Of a stretch of DNA of 64,000 bases, positions 9,501 through 18,647 are shown one piece after another. The translations under genes and the position numbers were made by a program. Source of the stretch: Pteria penguin (Eukaryota > Mollusca > Bivalvia > Pterioida > Pteriidae); assembly GCA_035048485.1 (NCBI GenBank), contig CM068589.1, positions 2,482,501 through 2,546,500 of the forward strand. Direction: 5' to 3'. Under the pieces are notes generated by a model. That model saw nothing but the letters and a program-made list of their open reading frames with translations. It had not been told where the DNA came from and did not search any database. Numbering within the stretch: the first letter of the stretch is position 1; each line of letters starts with the position of its first letter.

Positions 9501-10467
9501 GGAGACACCCCACTACTCGTGTACTATTCTGTTACAGACACCCCACTACTCGTGTACTATTCTGTTACAGACACCCCACTGCTCGTGTACTATTCTGTTA
9601 CAGACATCCCACTACTCGTGTACTATTCTGTTACAGACATCCCACTACTCGTGTACTATTCTGTTACAGACACCCCACTACTCGTGTACTATTCTGTTAC
9701 AGAGACAATGAAGCCATATCAAATCAAATATCCGAACTCTGCTTCAAACTCGATCGTGATTGTAATTTGTAAAAGGCGGGAGAGACAATGACGTCAACAA
9801 TGACAAAACGTCAACATCATTGTGACGTCCAACAATTTATGTCACAATTAATGTCCGTCAGTCTCTAAAGGTCAAATGTCAAGGTCACAGCATCTGAACG
9901 CCAGAGTGAACTACCAAACTCATATATTTACGGATTATAATGAACTACACACATCAGATTCAAAAAAATTTGTACACATAATTATATTGACAGAAATATG
10001 ACTATAAATATTACTCTTGAAATCAAAATGACCGAAATCACGTTCATAGCATCTCGCCATCGATCGACAATGTATGCACAGTTTATATGTCAACACTTCG
10101 GAGGGGACATATGTTTCAGAAACAGTTAAGTTAGAGTGTGGTCACAGTTGACTTACTTTTGGCGAAAACTGACTTTAAGGATGAATAAAATTTACAGATC
10201 AAATTCAAGCTGTATCATGGTTAACATAGCATGGACTCGATATTTGGTGAGATAGGTAGGGGACAGGTATTTCCACAGCATTACCTGTCAGAAATACAAT
10301 GATTAATCAGGGTTTTTTTCTAATCTTTGTGGGGTTTTTTTCTTTCAGGGTTATGCCAAGATGAAATACGTGGGACGGAAAATCATCGTAACCATGGAAA
10401 CGTTTTGAGTTCAACGTTAGCCCTCATTGTTTTGACATTTTTCAGTAATTTAATTGAGAAGTTTTAA
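394..10467 (+). CDS. Three-Ig-domain cell-surface protein gene, 3' part, seven exons
   Basis: I assembled this by hand from splice sites. Exons are 394-515, 2708-2797, 3490-3646, 4764-4927, 6713-6923, 8758-9009 and 10349-10467, with junction phases 0, 0, 1, 0, 1, 1, all consistent. They give about 370 residues without an N terminus, so the signal peptide exon should lie to the left. Ig1 (about 1-122) has Cys30, Trp43 and DEGRYRC with Cys99. Ig2 (about 124-218) has Cys153, Trp165 and DDTGSYMC with Cys198, typical of I-set domains. Ig3 (about 238-331) keeps the fold pattern but lacks both cysteines and the tryptophan. Five or so N-glycosylation sequons fit an extracellular protein. The tail is a 14-residue hydrophobic run followed by EKF and stop, which is short for a transmembrane helix and more like a GPI signal. 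Ligand and function are unknown. Adhesion or immune recognition is only a guess from the family. Confidence 0.85.
516..2245 (+). repeat. 36-bp minisatellite, about 48 copies, starting at a splice donor
   Basis: Each unit contains CCAGGTACAGTATACGG, then TTATCAATATACCAGTGAT, with a period of exactly 36 bp. The array begins at the donor of exon A, and the donor context CCAGGTACAGTATA is identical to that in many units. Since 36 is a multiple of 3 and stops are rare, several frames on both strands stay open. The longest (962-2260, plus) reads as a 12-residue repeat YTSDPGTVYGYQ. I treat it as intronic repeat DNA rather than a gene. Confidence 0.9.
2246..2707 (+). other. Rest of Ig gene intron 1, no gene seen
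   Basis: AT-rich intronic sequence with a few ACGTCAT words and no recognisable gene or repeat. It ends in the acceptor TCTATTGTAG. Confidence 0.5.
2708..2797 (+). CDS. Ig gene exon B: C to D strands of Ig1
   Basis: Thirty codons, phase 0 in and out. Starts VQWVKLNPTR, which supplies the core tryptophan, and ends NPNKYK before the donor GTAAGC. The exon begins with GTACAGTG, the same bases that begin the intron at 516, so the intron is bounded by a direct repeat. Confidence 0.85.
3200..3352. mobile_element. Foldback/MITE hairpin with nested palindrome
   Basis: A 153-bp near-perfect inverted repeat. The outer arms CATCCGGATCAC and GTGATCCGGATG continue inward through TATTTGAAGCTCTG and its complement to an inner palindrome ATGCCCCTACAGGGGTAT and its complement. 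The spacer at the centre is only about 11 bp. It lies in intron 2 of the Ig gene. Confidence 0.8.
3490..3646 (+). CDS. Ig gene exon C: E to G strands of Ig1
   Basis: Begins after CTTTCTAG and encodes LLTIKNLVKSDEGRYRCVVR, the classic Ig F-strand motif D-x-G-x-Y-x-C. Ends in phase 1 before GTAAAT. The split codon joins exactly to exon D. Confidence 0.88.
3800..4016. mobile_element. MITE family GTCCGGCGCC, copy 1
   Basis: 217 bp with about 35-bp terminal inverted repeats: GTCCGGCGCCATAAACTGAG at the left, and the complement of the same sequence (CTCAGTTTATGGCG..) at the right. Two more copies at 10933-11149 and 55597-55807 share both ends and the AT-rich interior, so this is a real family. No coding capacity and no clear target duplication. 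Confidence 0.85.
4172..4430 (+). repeat. 44-bp tandem repeat of a tRNA-like 5' half, 5 copies
   Basis: Units start at 4172, 4216, 4260, 4304 and 4348. Each holds TCTACCGAGTGGCTAACG, like a tRNA D arm (A box). Only the last copy continues into CTTGTAATCCGAAGGTCAC and TGGTCCTGGATC, like an anticodon loop and a decayed B box. This looks like a tRNA-derived SINE head whose 5' half has been amplified in tandem. It is not a functional tRNA gene. Confidence 0.75.
4764..4927 (+). CDS. Ig gene exon D: first half of Ig2
   Basis: Begins after GACTTTTACAG (phase 1) and encodes EPAQITGLSADKD, then GEGIKIQCKTAG and VVKWMR, the B and C strands of an I-set domain. Ends in phase 0 at EGEVL before the donor GTATGT. 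Confidence 0.9.
5110..5525 (+). repeat. TG-rich compound microsatellite, about 20-bp period
   Basis: Irregular repeats of TGTGTGTTTGTATATGATA. The minus-strand frames here (YHIQTHTHT..) are translations of the repeat and not genes. It lies in Ig gene intron 4. A 27-bp duplication (GCCCGGGCAAATGATGTCGC) follows at 5624-5672. Confidence 0.9.
5735..5972. mobile_element. MITE with ATGCCCCCGG terminal repeats
   Basis: About 238 bp, starting ATGCCCCCGG and ending CCGGGGGCAT. The interior has GACCTTGGCC, GACCTTTTGACC and other GACCTT words. Elements with these ends are widespread in molluscs as far as I recall. Non-coding. Confidence 0.75.
6307..6658. mobile_element. MITE with about 65-bp terminal inverted repeats
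   Basis: The left end contains TGTCCCATTGCGGATAAAGA, then GAAACCCCGTAAGGGGTCA. The right end carries the complement, ending TTATCCGCAATGGGACA. The two arms also match outside that core (ATATCTTTATTC against ATATCTTGATTC). The right end is 55 bp upstream of Ig exon E, so it may lie close to the branch point. Confidence 0.8.
6713..6923 (+). CDS. Ig gene exon E: second half of Ig2 plus start of Ig3
   Basis: Begins after TATGTTTTTAG and encodes FDTASFEMTNLTSDDTGSYM, then CVAESEIGPVANVSV. I take the donor CAAG|GTAATG at 6923/6924 rather than GGG|GTAAGA at 6826/6827, because only the downstream site ends in phase 1 to match exon F. The upstream site would break the frame unless another exon intervenes. 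It could still be an alternative donor. Confidence 0.8.
6928..7095 (+). mobile_element. Poly-G tract and truncated tRNA-derived SINE
   Basis: A G-run at about 6929-6942 is followed by GAGGTCCCGGGTTCGAGTAC, a good B-box-like match, and then a unique tail. Only the 3' half of the tRNA-like head remains. No SINE poly-A or target duplication is clear. Confidence 0.45.
7096..8449 (+). other. Ig gene intron 5, mostly no recognisable content
   Basis: A (GA)n microsatellite lies at about 7387-7410. Otherwise I see AT-rich intron with no exon-like open frame bounded by splice sites. Confidence 0.5.
8464..8748 (+). mobile_element. SINE-1, full length, inserted at a splice acceptor
   Basis: The tRNA-like head has GGCCTAGTGGATAAAGTG (A box) and CAGCTTCGACTCCCG (B box). 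The body runs through GATGAGACAGTAAAAACCGA, GATCCCTCACCGC and GCATCAG-type words to GAGTGACGTAAAACAATAAT and a (TCTA)n tail. The flanks 8450-8463 and 8749-8762 are a 14-bp target duplication with one mismatch. That duplicated sequence includes AACAG|GATTT, the 3' splice site of Ig exon F. Confidence 0.9.
8758..9009 (+). CDS. Ig gene exon F: cysteine-less Ig3
   Basis: Phase 1 in and out; donor AA|GTAAGT. Encodes FPPAHTIMMFKGSTM, then LYRLIVDNATKSDIGSYYY. The pattern matches an Ig domain, but the expected B-strand Cys is Phe, the C-strand Trp is Met, and the F-strand Cys is Tyr (DIGSYYY). The acceptor AG is the downstream copy of the SINE target duplication. Confidence 0.85.
9216..9360 (+). mobile_element. 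tRNA-derived SINE, another family
   Basis: GTCGGCATGACTCAGTGGTT resembles a tRNA A box and TTTTGGGTCCGAATCCAG a B box, spaced as in a tRNA. The body ends in an A-run near 9360. It is not a tRNA gene because the stems do not pair well. Confidence 0.5.
9503..9702 (+). repeat. 33-bp tandem repeat, 6 copies
   Basis: The unit contains ACACCCCACTACTCGTGTAC and TATTCTGTTACAG. It is nearly identical between copies (C/T and A/G changes only). The open plus frame (TPLLVYYSVTD)n is a product of the 33-bp period. Located in Ig gene intron 6. Confidence 0.9.
9703..10348 (+). other. Rest of Ig gene intron 6
   Basis: AT-rich intron with no recognised feature. Ends in the pyrimidine-rich acceptor GGTTTTTTTCTTTCAG. 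Confidence 0.5.
10349..10467 (+). CDS. Ig gene terminal exon G: GPI-signal-like tail and stop
   Basis: Phase 1 entry makes an Arg codon, then LCQDEIRGTENHRNHGN, a small/hydrophobic segment VLSSTLALIVLTFF, and SNLIEKF before TAA at 10465-10467. This has the layout of a GPI-attachment signal (small residues, hydrophobic run, little or no cytoplasmic tail). A short transmembrane anchor is the alternative. Confidence 0.8.
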
Positions 10468-10763
10468 GTGTTAATGCATTTATAGATATACATTTACCTT
10501 TATAAGAATATCATGTTTGTGTCGGGCGTATTTTGTACTTTTATGTAAATTCATGAATTTAGAATTATGTTGAATACGTGTATACACTTTTTCACTCTTA
10601 TATATCTAACATTGCTAGGATCATATATAGGATACATAATAATGTATCTGTAAGTATTTGTGTGGCAGGACATTGGCTCGATCTAAACTATTTTTAATTT
10701 TCTCATTAATTCGTTCTATCTTAATTATAATGATTTTGTTATTAGCTCTAAGAATTATGCCAA

Positions 10764-10769
10764 AATAAA
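10764..10769 (+). terminator. Candidate polyadenylation signal of the Ig gene
   Basis: AATAAA about 300 bp after the Ig gene stop codon. It is the first canonical hexamer I see downstream. There is no transcript evidence. Confidence 0.5.
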
Positions 10770-10932
10770 TTTTGTGAGATTGTGTTAATCATATGTGTCG
10801 GTTCACCGTCTTAAGTCGGTTATTCAGATACATGTATATGTAATCAACATTTCCGGAAGGTTTTCAATGGTTTTTCAGATCTCACGTTTAGTTTTTGTTC
10901 TGTCTGGGATGAGCACTTAGATATTGTTCAGA

Positions 10933-11149
10933 GTCCGGCGCCATAAACTGAGAATATACTCAAGTCATAATTTCAAATTCTTCTGTTCAACAGTGAGTTA
11001 TTTACTGTGATTTGGATTTCATTGAGTTTTATTCTTGTAATGAATAGAATTAAAGCATTCTGCATGACCATTTATTTCAGTGTTTGATAATGGAAGGAAT
11101 TCAAATAAAATAATTTACTTAAATATTGTCTCAGTTTATGGTGCCAGAC
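10933..11149. mobile_element. MITE family GTCCGGCGCC, copy 2
   Basis: Same ends and interior as 3800-4016: GTCCGGCGCCATAAACTGAG at the left and TCTCAGTTTATGGTGCCAGAC at the right (with changes). 217 bp. Lies between the Ig and SSNA1-like genes. Confidence 0.85.
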
Positions 11150-11220
11150 CCTAGTATCAGAACAAGTCTTAAGTGCAGTCAGATCACCTTTTTTTTTTAC
11201 AAACCTTATAACAGTAGTAG

Positions 11221-11388
11221 ACCCTTTCACATTAACTGCGGGAACTACGTTTTGGGGGAAGAATAGTTACGTTTCCCGTGAAAAATTTGATGTCATAACC
11301 AGATATTGATTGTTTCTTACGTCATTTCGCTGGATCTGTGATCATTTCTTCCCCAAAGACGTCAGTCCCGCCGTTATTGTGAAAGGGT
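11221..11388. mobile_element. Short MITE with CCCTTTCACA terminal repeats
   Basis: 168 bp. The left arm ACCCTTTCACATTAACTGCG, then GGAACTACGTTTTGGGG pairs with the complement of the right arm CCCCAAAGACGTCAGTCCCG, then GTTATTGTGAAAGGGT. Non-coding. Confidence 0.7.
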
Positions 11389-12088
11389 TTATCGTAACTA
11401 TGATATTTAAGTAATCTCTTATATAAGAGGGGATCTCTACCTTAAACATATCTAACATGCGCAGATCAAGACGGTGGGCCGGGGATCTGAAAGTTAATTT
11501 TCCTGGCATTTTTCTGTGTTAATTAAGTAATTTTACATACCAAAACATTTGTTAACCCCCTCGGAAAATTAATTGGGGTGGACCCCTCTTGACAAGATTT
11601 CTGGATCCGCGCCTAAACTGACGCTACCGTCATTTACTCTTGTACATTTTATATAATACTGTGCCGATATGCATTTCCACTCAAATGTACTTAAAAGTAA
11701 ACGACACTACTGCAAAAACAAGAGTTAAAAGTCGCATACCTTTCCTCATTGTGTATATCTATGTACAATGTCAGTAATGGGCGATGTGGTAAATATTTTG
11801 TTTTCTGATGTACGTAAATGACGTATTGATTTGCAGGTATTATAAATAAAAATCGATTTTCACTCATAATATGATTCTTTCAACCTTTGATTTATTGCTT
11901 TATACTCTCAATCCATTTGTTATGGCAAAAGGGTCGCTATGCTTACCAGACGATACAAAAATTTGTCAAAATATGTATACATTATTGTTCAAATAGTTCA
12001 TTATAGTTACGACAATAAACCTCTGGCTTGTGGAATTTAATCTTACATTGAACTAATACGATCAATTCTAAGTTACCGTCCAGTTTGG

Positions 12089-12359
12089 CAGTGGTGGATT
12101 TAGAGGGGGTGGAGCCCCCCCCCCCTCTTTTTTTTTTTTTTTTTGCCACAAGTATTAGTAGGACTTCAGATAGCAACCAAATTGGCTGAGTATTTTGGCT
12201 AATACTCGACTTTCACATGTGCAACCACACCCCCCCCCCCCCCCCCCCCCCCCACTTTTGTATTAGCCAAACTACTCGGCTATTTTTGGTGCAAAATCTG
12301 GAATTTTAGTAGTGAATATGGCCAAAGGGAGGGGGGGGGTTGCTCTAAATCCGCCACTA
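12089..12359. mobile_element. hAT-like MITE (CAGTGGCGGATTTAGA ends), copy 1
   Basis: Begins CAGTGGTGGATTTAGAG and ends CTCTAAATCCGCCACTA. It contains long C and T homopolymers and the words TTGGCTAATAC / GTATTAGCCAA as an internal inverted repeat. The same family is at 19996-20149. hAT assignment rests on the CAGTGGCGGAT-type ends. I could not see a clean 8-bp duplication. Confidence 0.65.
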
Positions 12360-13561
12360 CTTTGTAAGTAAATAAATATCATCCATAACACTAAAATGTG
12401 TTCTGCCACTTCAGGTATGAAGAACAAGCTTCATTTACCTTGGTCTTACCTTGGATAAAACATTTCGGAAATAATTGATATTTCATCAGATGATATGGTA
12501 TCGGAATATGTAATGTAATTTAGCAGCTATATTCCATATTCCTGAAACTGTGAGTCTTTGAGAAAATCTTCTCAAATTTCAAATTTCATTATCAACACAT
12601 GTAAGACACAGTTTTAGATTATTGTCACAAATAGTGAACCAAATAACAAGTCTGCCATAAATTAGACTTGAGTTAAACTTGCACTCTATCTTATATTTGT
12701 CAATAAAGGATAAAATCTCATTGTAATGGGGCTATTTCACTGTACGTATCCGTTTTGAGTTTTACATATTGCAGCATTCTTTTATGAGTAAAGGCAGGAG
12801 AGATTCCGAATTCATGAGGGGGTATGACTTTGGTTTTATCCTAGGCCATAATGCAATTTTTCAGTAATTTTTCACAAATCCTGTTATAAATATTTTGAAA
12901 TCCACATTTGAATTCAATGAAGAAGTACACATACATTATATATATTTCATTATTTTCTCATTTAAGATAATAATCATGGTAAAACAAAAGATTAAAAAAT
13001 AAGATTTTACTTAGAAATTGAAGATAAATCCCGAGGAGTATACCTCATAACAAATCACGAATCTGGATCATCTAAGCGTTTGTGAAAATTCCCCATTCTA
13101 CTTGGTGCGTCTTTGTGACGTCATACAGAAGCTAGGTGTCGTCATATATCCACGTGCGATTTGGCAGATATTCATACTAAGGGTTAGTGACCCTGCGGTC
13201 CATTTCACAAAAGCGTTTATGAAATTACATCTGGAGCATACTGGGAATTGAATCTAGTTGTCGGTGATCTCTCCAGTAAGGTAAAACACACTTCTACATA
13301 CATGACATGTTTTTATATATTCATATCTATGTTCTATTTCTAATTTAACATAACTAAAAAACGATGGTTTTAAGAAATCATTTTGTCAACCTTCAGATAG
13401 AAAATTGCATAAATATTACTCATTGACGTTTCGGCGATGTCGCACAACTCGTCAGGGAATGTCTCTATATATAACCAGACATTGGCATCCAGCTCCTTAC
13501 ATTTCTCAAGAAAGACAAATAGTTCTCCATGGAATTCACAACATACCAATATATTTAATCT
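12360..13561. other. Intergenic region with no gene seen
   Basis: AT-rich, no conserved frame and no clear repeat. The segment near 13425-13455 (GACGTTTCGGCGATGTCGCA) resembles sequence often found near Penelope-like elements in molluscs, but the match is too short to call. Confidence 0.4.
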
Positions 13562-13723
13562 TTATCCTATGGTGTGCCCTGATGCACATGACATGACGTC
13601 ACTTCCTGTTTCTTTAATGCACGAGGTTTCTGCTATCAATGATTTTACCGTTTCCCTCACGTTTGTCAGCAAGGAGTCTGACCCAATCAGCAAGCTCTGG
13701 AACTCTTTGTTATAATGTAGTAT
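13562..13723 (-). CDS. SSNA1: SSNA1-like exon 2 (terminal)
   Basis: 54 codons including the stop. Begins after the minus-strand acceptor CTTATAG in phase 0 with ILHYNKEF and ends CASGHTIG-stop. The short intron 13724-14118 contains nothing else recognisable. Confidence 0.8.
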   Translation of the reverse strand: MLHYNKEFQSLLIGSDSLLTNVRETVKSLIAETSCIKETGSDVMSCASGHTIG

Positions 13724-14394
13724 CTATAAGTAGTGTTAATAGTTCATTCGATTTTGCATTTCATCAAACATAATCGCTGTAGAAATAAAATTGTAAAAAG
13801 AGTTTTATTTATTTATTTCATAGCATCGCGGTTTACACCTAGGAAAGGCAGGTTTCTATTTTTGTGTTAAATTCATCCTTCACAAATTACTTTGTATGTC
13901 ATAGTCCCTAACTACCTATGTTACATGCAGGTATATGTTATCTATAGCTGTTTATAGTAACGGGTTGTCAAAAACTCAAATAGTGACTTGTAAATCACCG
14001 ATTGCATTCAGGAAATTTGTAAACACAAGCATGTTTTACCCTAAACAATACAGGTTTTGAGAAGTCCTTAATTTGACGTAAAATAACAAAATGAACGACT
14101 CTTTTCTCATATACGTACCATTTGGTCGCATCTATCTCTCTGTATCATGTCGTGACACAAACGTTCATTAACCGTCTTCAGTTTCTCTGTAAAGAACGAT
14201 AAATCTTCCTGAAGCTTCACTTGTTCATCTGTTAAACGTAACACATGTGTTTGTATTTCGTCCCTTTTAGATTTCATTTCGTCCAGGACAGAAACCAATT
14301 CCGTGTTGTATTTCATGATATCCGCTTCACTTTCTTCTATATTCCTTAATGTTCGGTTCCGTTCTGAACGGGGAGTTGAAAATTTTACCGACAT
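13562..14394 (-). CDS. SSNA1: SSNA1/NA14-like coiled-coil protein, two exons
   Basis: Exon 1 is 14394-14119 and exon 2 is 13723-13562, minus strand, phase-0 junction, 145 residues. The core YNTELVSVLDEMKSKRDEI, then DEQVKLQEDL and LTEKLxxVNE-like FTEKLKTVNERL aligns without gaps to SSNA1. Exon 2 (ILHYNKEFQSLLIGSDSLL) lines up with the C-terminal part of the family, where human SSNA1 has an L-x-S-x-x-L-L pattern. The family is a small, almost wholly alpha-helical coiled coil that forms fibrils, binds microtubules and sits at centrioles and ciliary bases. This copy has about 30 extra N-terminal residues and a short divergent tail compared with the 119-residue human protein. An upstream GTG at 14409 is in frame, but ATG at 14394 is the likely start. 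Identification is from memory of the family. Confidence 0.85.
14119..14394 (-). CDS. SSNA1: SSNA1-like exon 1
   Basis: 92 codons from ATG (MSVKFSTPRSER..) to RDRCDQM, donor GTACGTAT on the minus strand. Heptad-like spacing of Leu, Ile and Val and the charge pattern indicate a continuous coiled coil. Confidence 0.85.
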
Positions 14395-15118
14395 TTCTCT
14401 TTTAATCACAAATATATTACGTTAAAACGCCCCAAAATACAGTTGGTGGACCAATTAATATTAAGCTCATAGTCGTGCGAAATCAACTATAAAATGTTAT
14501 TGATTGGCAGGCAAATTTCCCAGAATGTAACTGGTGTTTATTAAGATTCTTGTAAGATGATCGGGTATATCATGCAAATTCCTTTGAAATAAATCATAAT
14601 CGGAAATTCAAGAAAAATCTTTCCGAATGTAACGGATATTCATAAAATTCCTCTTAATAACACCAATATTGCTTACACCAAATCTTCGTAAATTTCCAGT
14701 TTCTCTTCTCTCCATTAAAATATGAAACAAAATTCACAAATATAAAATTCACACCATCAAGATATCATAAATCTTACACCAAATATATCAGAATATGTCT
14801 GATATTTGCAGAATATGTGCATTGAAGATATAACCGATGTAGCAAAATACAACTTTTATATATTTTCGAGGACTATCACGACTTCACTGACAATGAATCG
14901 ATATAAATTCTATTTCGTACGCTAGCACTTTACTGAACAGTCTTTGCACATTCTTTGAAGTTAACAACGGAATGTGTAAGACGTCACAAACCTTGATGTA
15001 TATATACTACATTAAAGTACTTCATATTATCTCTATTACCGTCTTATTGGGTGTCGCTGGAGTCGATCTGAAATCCAATTGTTGTCGTGTTATCTTTACT
15101 GCCCCCCTGTACAAAATC
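14395..15118. promoter_or_regulatory. Upstream region of the SSNA1-like gene
   Basis: About 720 bp between the start codon and the 88-bp satellite. It should include the promoter and 5' UTR, but I see no TATA box or other defined site. The CCTTTGAAATAAATCATAATC stretch is only AT-rich sequence. Confidence 0.3.
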
Positions 15119-17824
15119 GATATCATTGAGCACTATTGCCAAGTAATATGGAGTGGGGAGACAATGACTCTGGGTTTGGTGTGAAATGTTCGGGTAGGGG
15201 ACTATTGGTATCATTGAGCACTATTACCAAGTAATATGGAGTGGGGCGACACTGACTCTGGGTTTGGTGTGAAATGTTCGGGTAGGGGACTATTGGTATC
15301 ATTGAGCACTTTTGCCGAGTACTATGGAGTGGTGAGACACTGACTCTGGGTTTGGTGTGAAATGTTCGGGTAGGGGACTATTGGTATCATTGAGCACTAT
15401 TGCCAAGTAATATGGAGTGGTGAGACAATGACTCTGGGTTTGGTGTGAAATGTTCGGGTAGGATACTATTGGTATCATTGAGCACTTTTGCCGAGTACTA
15501 TGGAGTGGTGAGACAATGACTCTGGGTTTGGTGTGAAATGTTCGGGTAGGGGACTATTGGTATCATTGAGCACTATTACCAAGTAATATGGAGTGGTGAG
15601 ACAATGACTCTGGGTTTGGTGTGAAATGTTCGGGTAGGGTACTATTGGTATCATTGAGCACTATTGCCAAGTAATATGGAGTGGGGAGACACTGACTCTG
15701 GGTTTGGTGTGAAATGTTCGGGTAGGGGACTATTGGTATCATTGAGCACTATTACCAAGTAATATGGAGTGGGGCGACACTGACTCTGCGTTTGGTGTGA
15801 AATGTTCGGGTAGGGGACTATTGGTATCATTGAGCACTTTTGCCGAGTACTATGGAGTGGTGAGACAATGACTCTGGGTTTGGTGTGAAATGTTCGGGTA
15901 GGGGACTATTGGTATCATTGAGCACTATTGCCAAGTAATATGGAGTGGTGAGACAATGACTCTGGGTTTGGTGTGAAATGTTCGGGTAGGGGACTATTGG
16001 TATCATTGAGCACTATTACCAAGTAATATGGAGTGGGGCGACACTGACTCTGGGTTTGGTGTGAAATGTTCGGGTAGGGGACTATTGGTATCATTGAGCA
16101 CTTTTGCCGAGTACTATGGAGTGGTGAGACAATGACTCTGGGTTTGGTGTGAAATGTTCGGGTAGGGGACTATTGGTATCATTGAGCACTATTGCCAAGT
16201 AATATGGAGTGGTGAGACAATGACTCTGGGTTTGGTGTGAAATGTTCGGGTAGGGGACTATTGGTATCATTGAGCACTATTGCCAAGTAATATGGAGTGG
16301 TGAGACGCTGACTCTGGGTTTGGTGTGAAATGTTCGGGTAGGGTACTATTGGTATCATTGAGCACTATTGCCAAGTAATATGGAGTGGTGAGACGCTGAC
16401 TCTGGGTTTGGTGTGAAATGTTCGGGTAGGGGACTATTGGTATCATTGAGCACTTTTGCCGAGTACTATGGAGTGGTGAGACAATGACTCTGGGTTTGGT
16501 GTGAAATGTTCGGGTAGGGGACTATTGGTATCATTGAGCACTATTGCCAAGTAATATGGAGTGGTGAGACAATGACTCTGGGTTTGGTGTGAAATGTTCG
16601 GGTAGGGGACTATTGGTATCATTGAGCACTATTACCAAGTAATATGGAGTGGGGAGACGCTGACTCTGGGTTTGGTGTGAAATGTTCGGGTAGGGTACTA
16701 TTGGTATCATTGAGCACTATTGCCAAGTAATATGGAGTGGAGAGACGCTGACTCTGGGTTTGGTGTGAAATGTTCGGGTAGGGGACTATTGGTATCATTG
16801 AGCACTATTACCAAGTAATATGGAGTGGTGAGACGCTGACTCTGGGTTTGGTGTGAAATGTTCGGGTAGGGGACTATTGGTATCATTGACCACTATTGCC
16901 AAGTAATATGGAGTGGGGAGACGCTGACTCTGGGTTTGGTGTGAAATGTTCGGGTAGGGGACTATTGGTATCATTGAGCACTATTGCCAAGTAATATGGA
17001 GTGGTGAGACAATGACTCTGGGTTTGGTGTGAAATGTTCGGGTAGGGGACTATTGGTATCATTGAGCACTATTGCCAAGTAATATGGAGTGGAGAGACGC
17101 TGACTCTGGGTTTGGTGTGAAATGTTCGGGTAGGGGACTATTGGTATCATTGAGCACTATTGCCAAGTAATATGGAGTGGTGAGACACTGACTCTGGGTT
17201 TGGTGTGAAATGTTCGGGTAGGGGACTATTGGTATCATTGAGCACTATTGCCAAGTAATATGGAGTGGTGAGACAATGACTCTGGGTTTGGTGTGAAATG
17301 TTCGGGTAGGATACTATTGGTATCATTGAGCACTTTTGCCGAGTACTATGGAGTGGTGAGACAATGACTCTGGGTTTGGTGTGAAATGTTCGGGTAGGGG
17401 ACTATTGGTATCATTGGGCACTTTTGCCGAGTACTATGGAGTGGTGAGACAATGACTCTGGGTTTGGTGTGAAATGTTCGGGTAGGGGACTATTGGTATC
17501 ATTGAGCACTATTGCCAAATAATATGGAGTGGTGAGACGCTGACTCTGGGTTTGGTGTGAAATGTTCGGGTAGGGGACTATTGGTATCATTGAGCACTTT
17601 TGCCGAGTACTATGGAGTGGTGAGACAATGACTCTGGGTTTGGTGTGAAATGTTCGGGTAGGGGACTATTGGTATCATTGAGCACTATTACCAAGTAATA
17701 TGGAGTGGGGAGACGCTGACTCTGGGTTTGGTGTGAAATGTTTGGGTAGGGTACTATTGGTATCATTGAGCACTATTGCCGAGTAATATGGAGTGGGGCG
17801 ACACTGACTCTGGGTTTGGTGTGA
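15119..17824 (+). repeat. 88-bp satellite, about 31 copies
   Basis: The period is 88 bp, for example GGTATCATTGAGCAC at 15207 and 15295. Two main subtypes are distinguished by CACTATTGCCAAGTAATATGG versus CACTTTTGCCGAGTACTATG, with a third having ATTACCAAG. Subtypes follow each other in runs such as third-second-first at 15.2, 15.75 and 16.0 kb, which suggests higher-order duplication. Non-coding. Confidence 0.93.
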
Positions 17825-18067
17825 CGCTTACATCACAGTCTAGAGGCGAAAGTTAGTGGTGTCGATGCCTTATCGTTTACATCACAATCTAGAGGTTTCA
17901 GTAAGTGTTGTCAATGCCCTATCGCTTACATCACAGTCTAGAGGTGACAGTTAGTAGTGTCGATGCCTTATCGTTTACATCACAATCTAGAGGTTTCAGT
18001 AAGTGTTGTCAATGCCCTATCGCTTACATCACAGTCTAGAGGCGAAAGTTAGTGGTGTCGATGCCTT
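17825..18067 (+). repeat. 49-bp tandem repeat with alternating units
   Basis: About five copies of GCTTACATCACAGTCTAGAG.., alternating between a GCGAAAGTTAGTGGTGTCGA type and a TTTCAGTAAGTGTTGTCAA type, so the higher-order unit is 98 bp. It follows the 88-bp array directly. Confidence 0.88.
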
Positions 18068-18480
18068 GTGACAGTCACTAACGTGATAGACTCTGACATA
18101 CAATCACCTGTCCTACTGACTGTATGGGACATGTGATTGTATGTCAGAATCTATCACGTGACCGACTCACTTCCTACTGACTGTATGGGACACGTGATTG
18201 TATGTCAGAATCTATCACGTTAGCGACTGACTTCCTACTGACTGTATGGGACACGTGATTGTATGCCAAAGTCTATCACGTTAGTGACTGACTTCCTAAT
18301 GACTGTATGGGACACGTGATTGTATGTCAGAGTCTATCACGTTAGCGACTGACTTCCTAATGACTGTATGGGACACGTGATTGTATGTCAGAGTCTATCA
18401 CGTTAGTGACTGACTTCCTAATGACTGTATCTGACATACAATCACGTGTACCATACAGTCAGTCGTTAACGTGATTGACC
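18067..18480. repeat. 61-bp tandem repeat bounded by inverted partial units
   Basis: Period 61 bp: CTGTATGGGA recurs at about 18121, 18182, 18243, 18304 and 18365. The left edge (AACGTGATAGACTCTGACAT) and right edge (CTGACATACAATCACGTG) are reverse complements of the repeat interior, so the array can fold at both ends. Confidence 0.85.
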
Positions 18481-18647
18481 TTGACATACAGAGAGATACC
18501 GAGTCCTACAGGTGGCCTCTCTTCTGAATAGGTAATAGACCTGGGATCTATGTCCTGTGTCATGCTGCATCGTGTAGACATTGGCACTTTAAGGCCCTCA
18601 CTGCTTTATTTGGGGGGAGCGGCTCTGATGTATATATATAACTTAAA

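Noticed and set aside
13405..13715. Plus-strand frames over SSNA1-like exon 2
   Set aside because: The minus strand matches the SSNA1 family with phase-consistent splice sites, so the plus frames are shadows.
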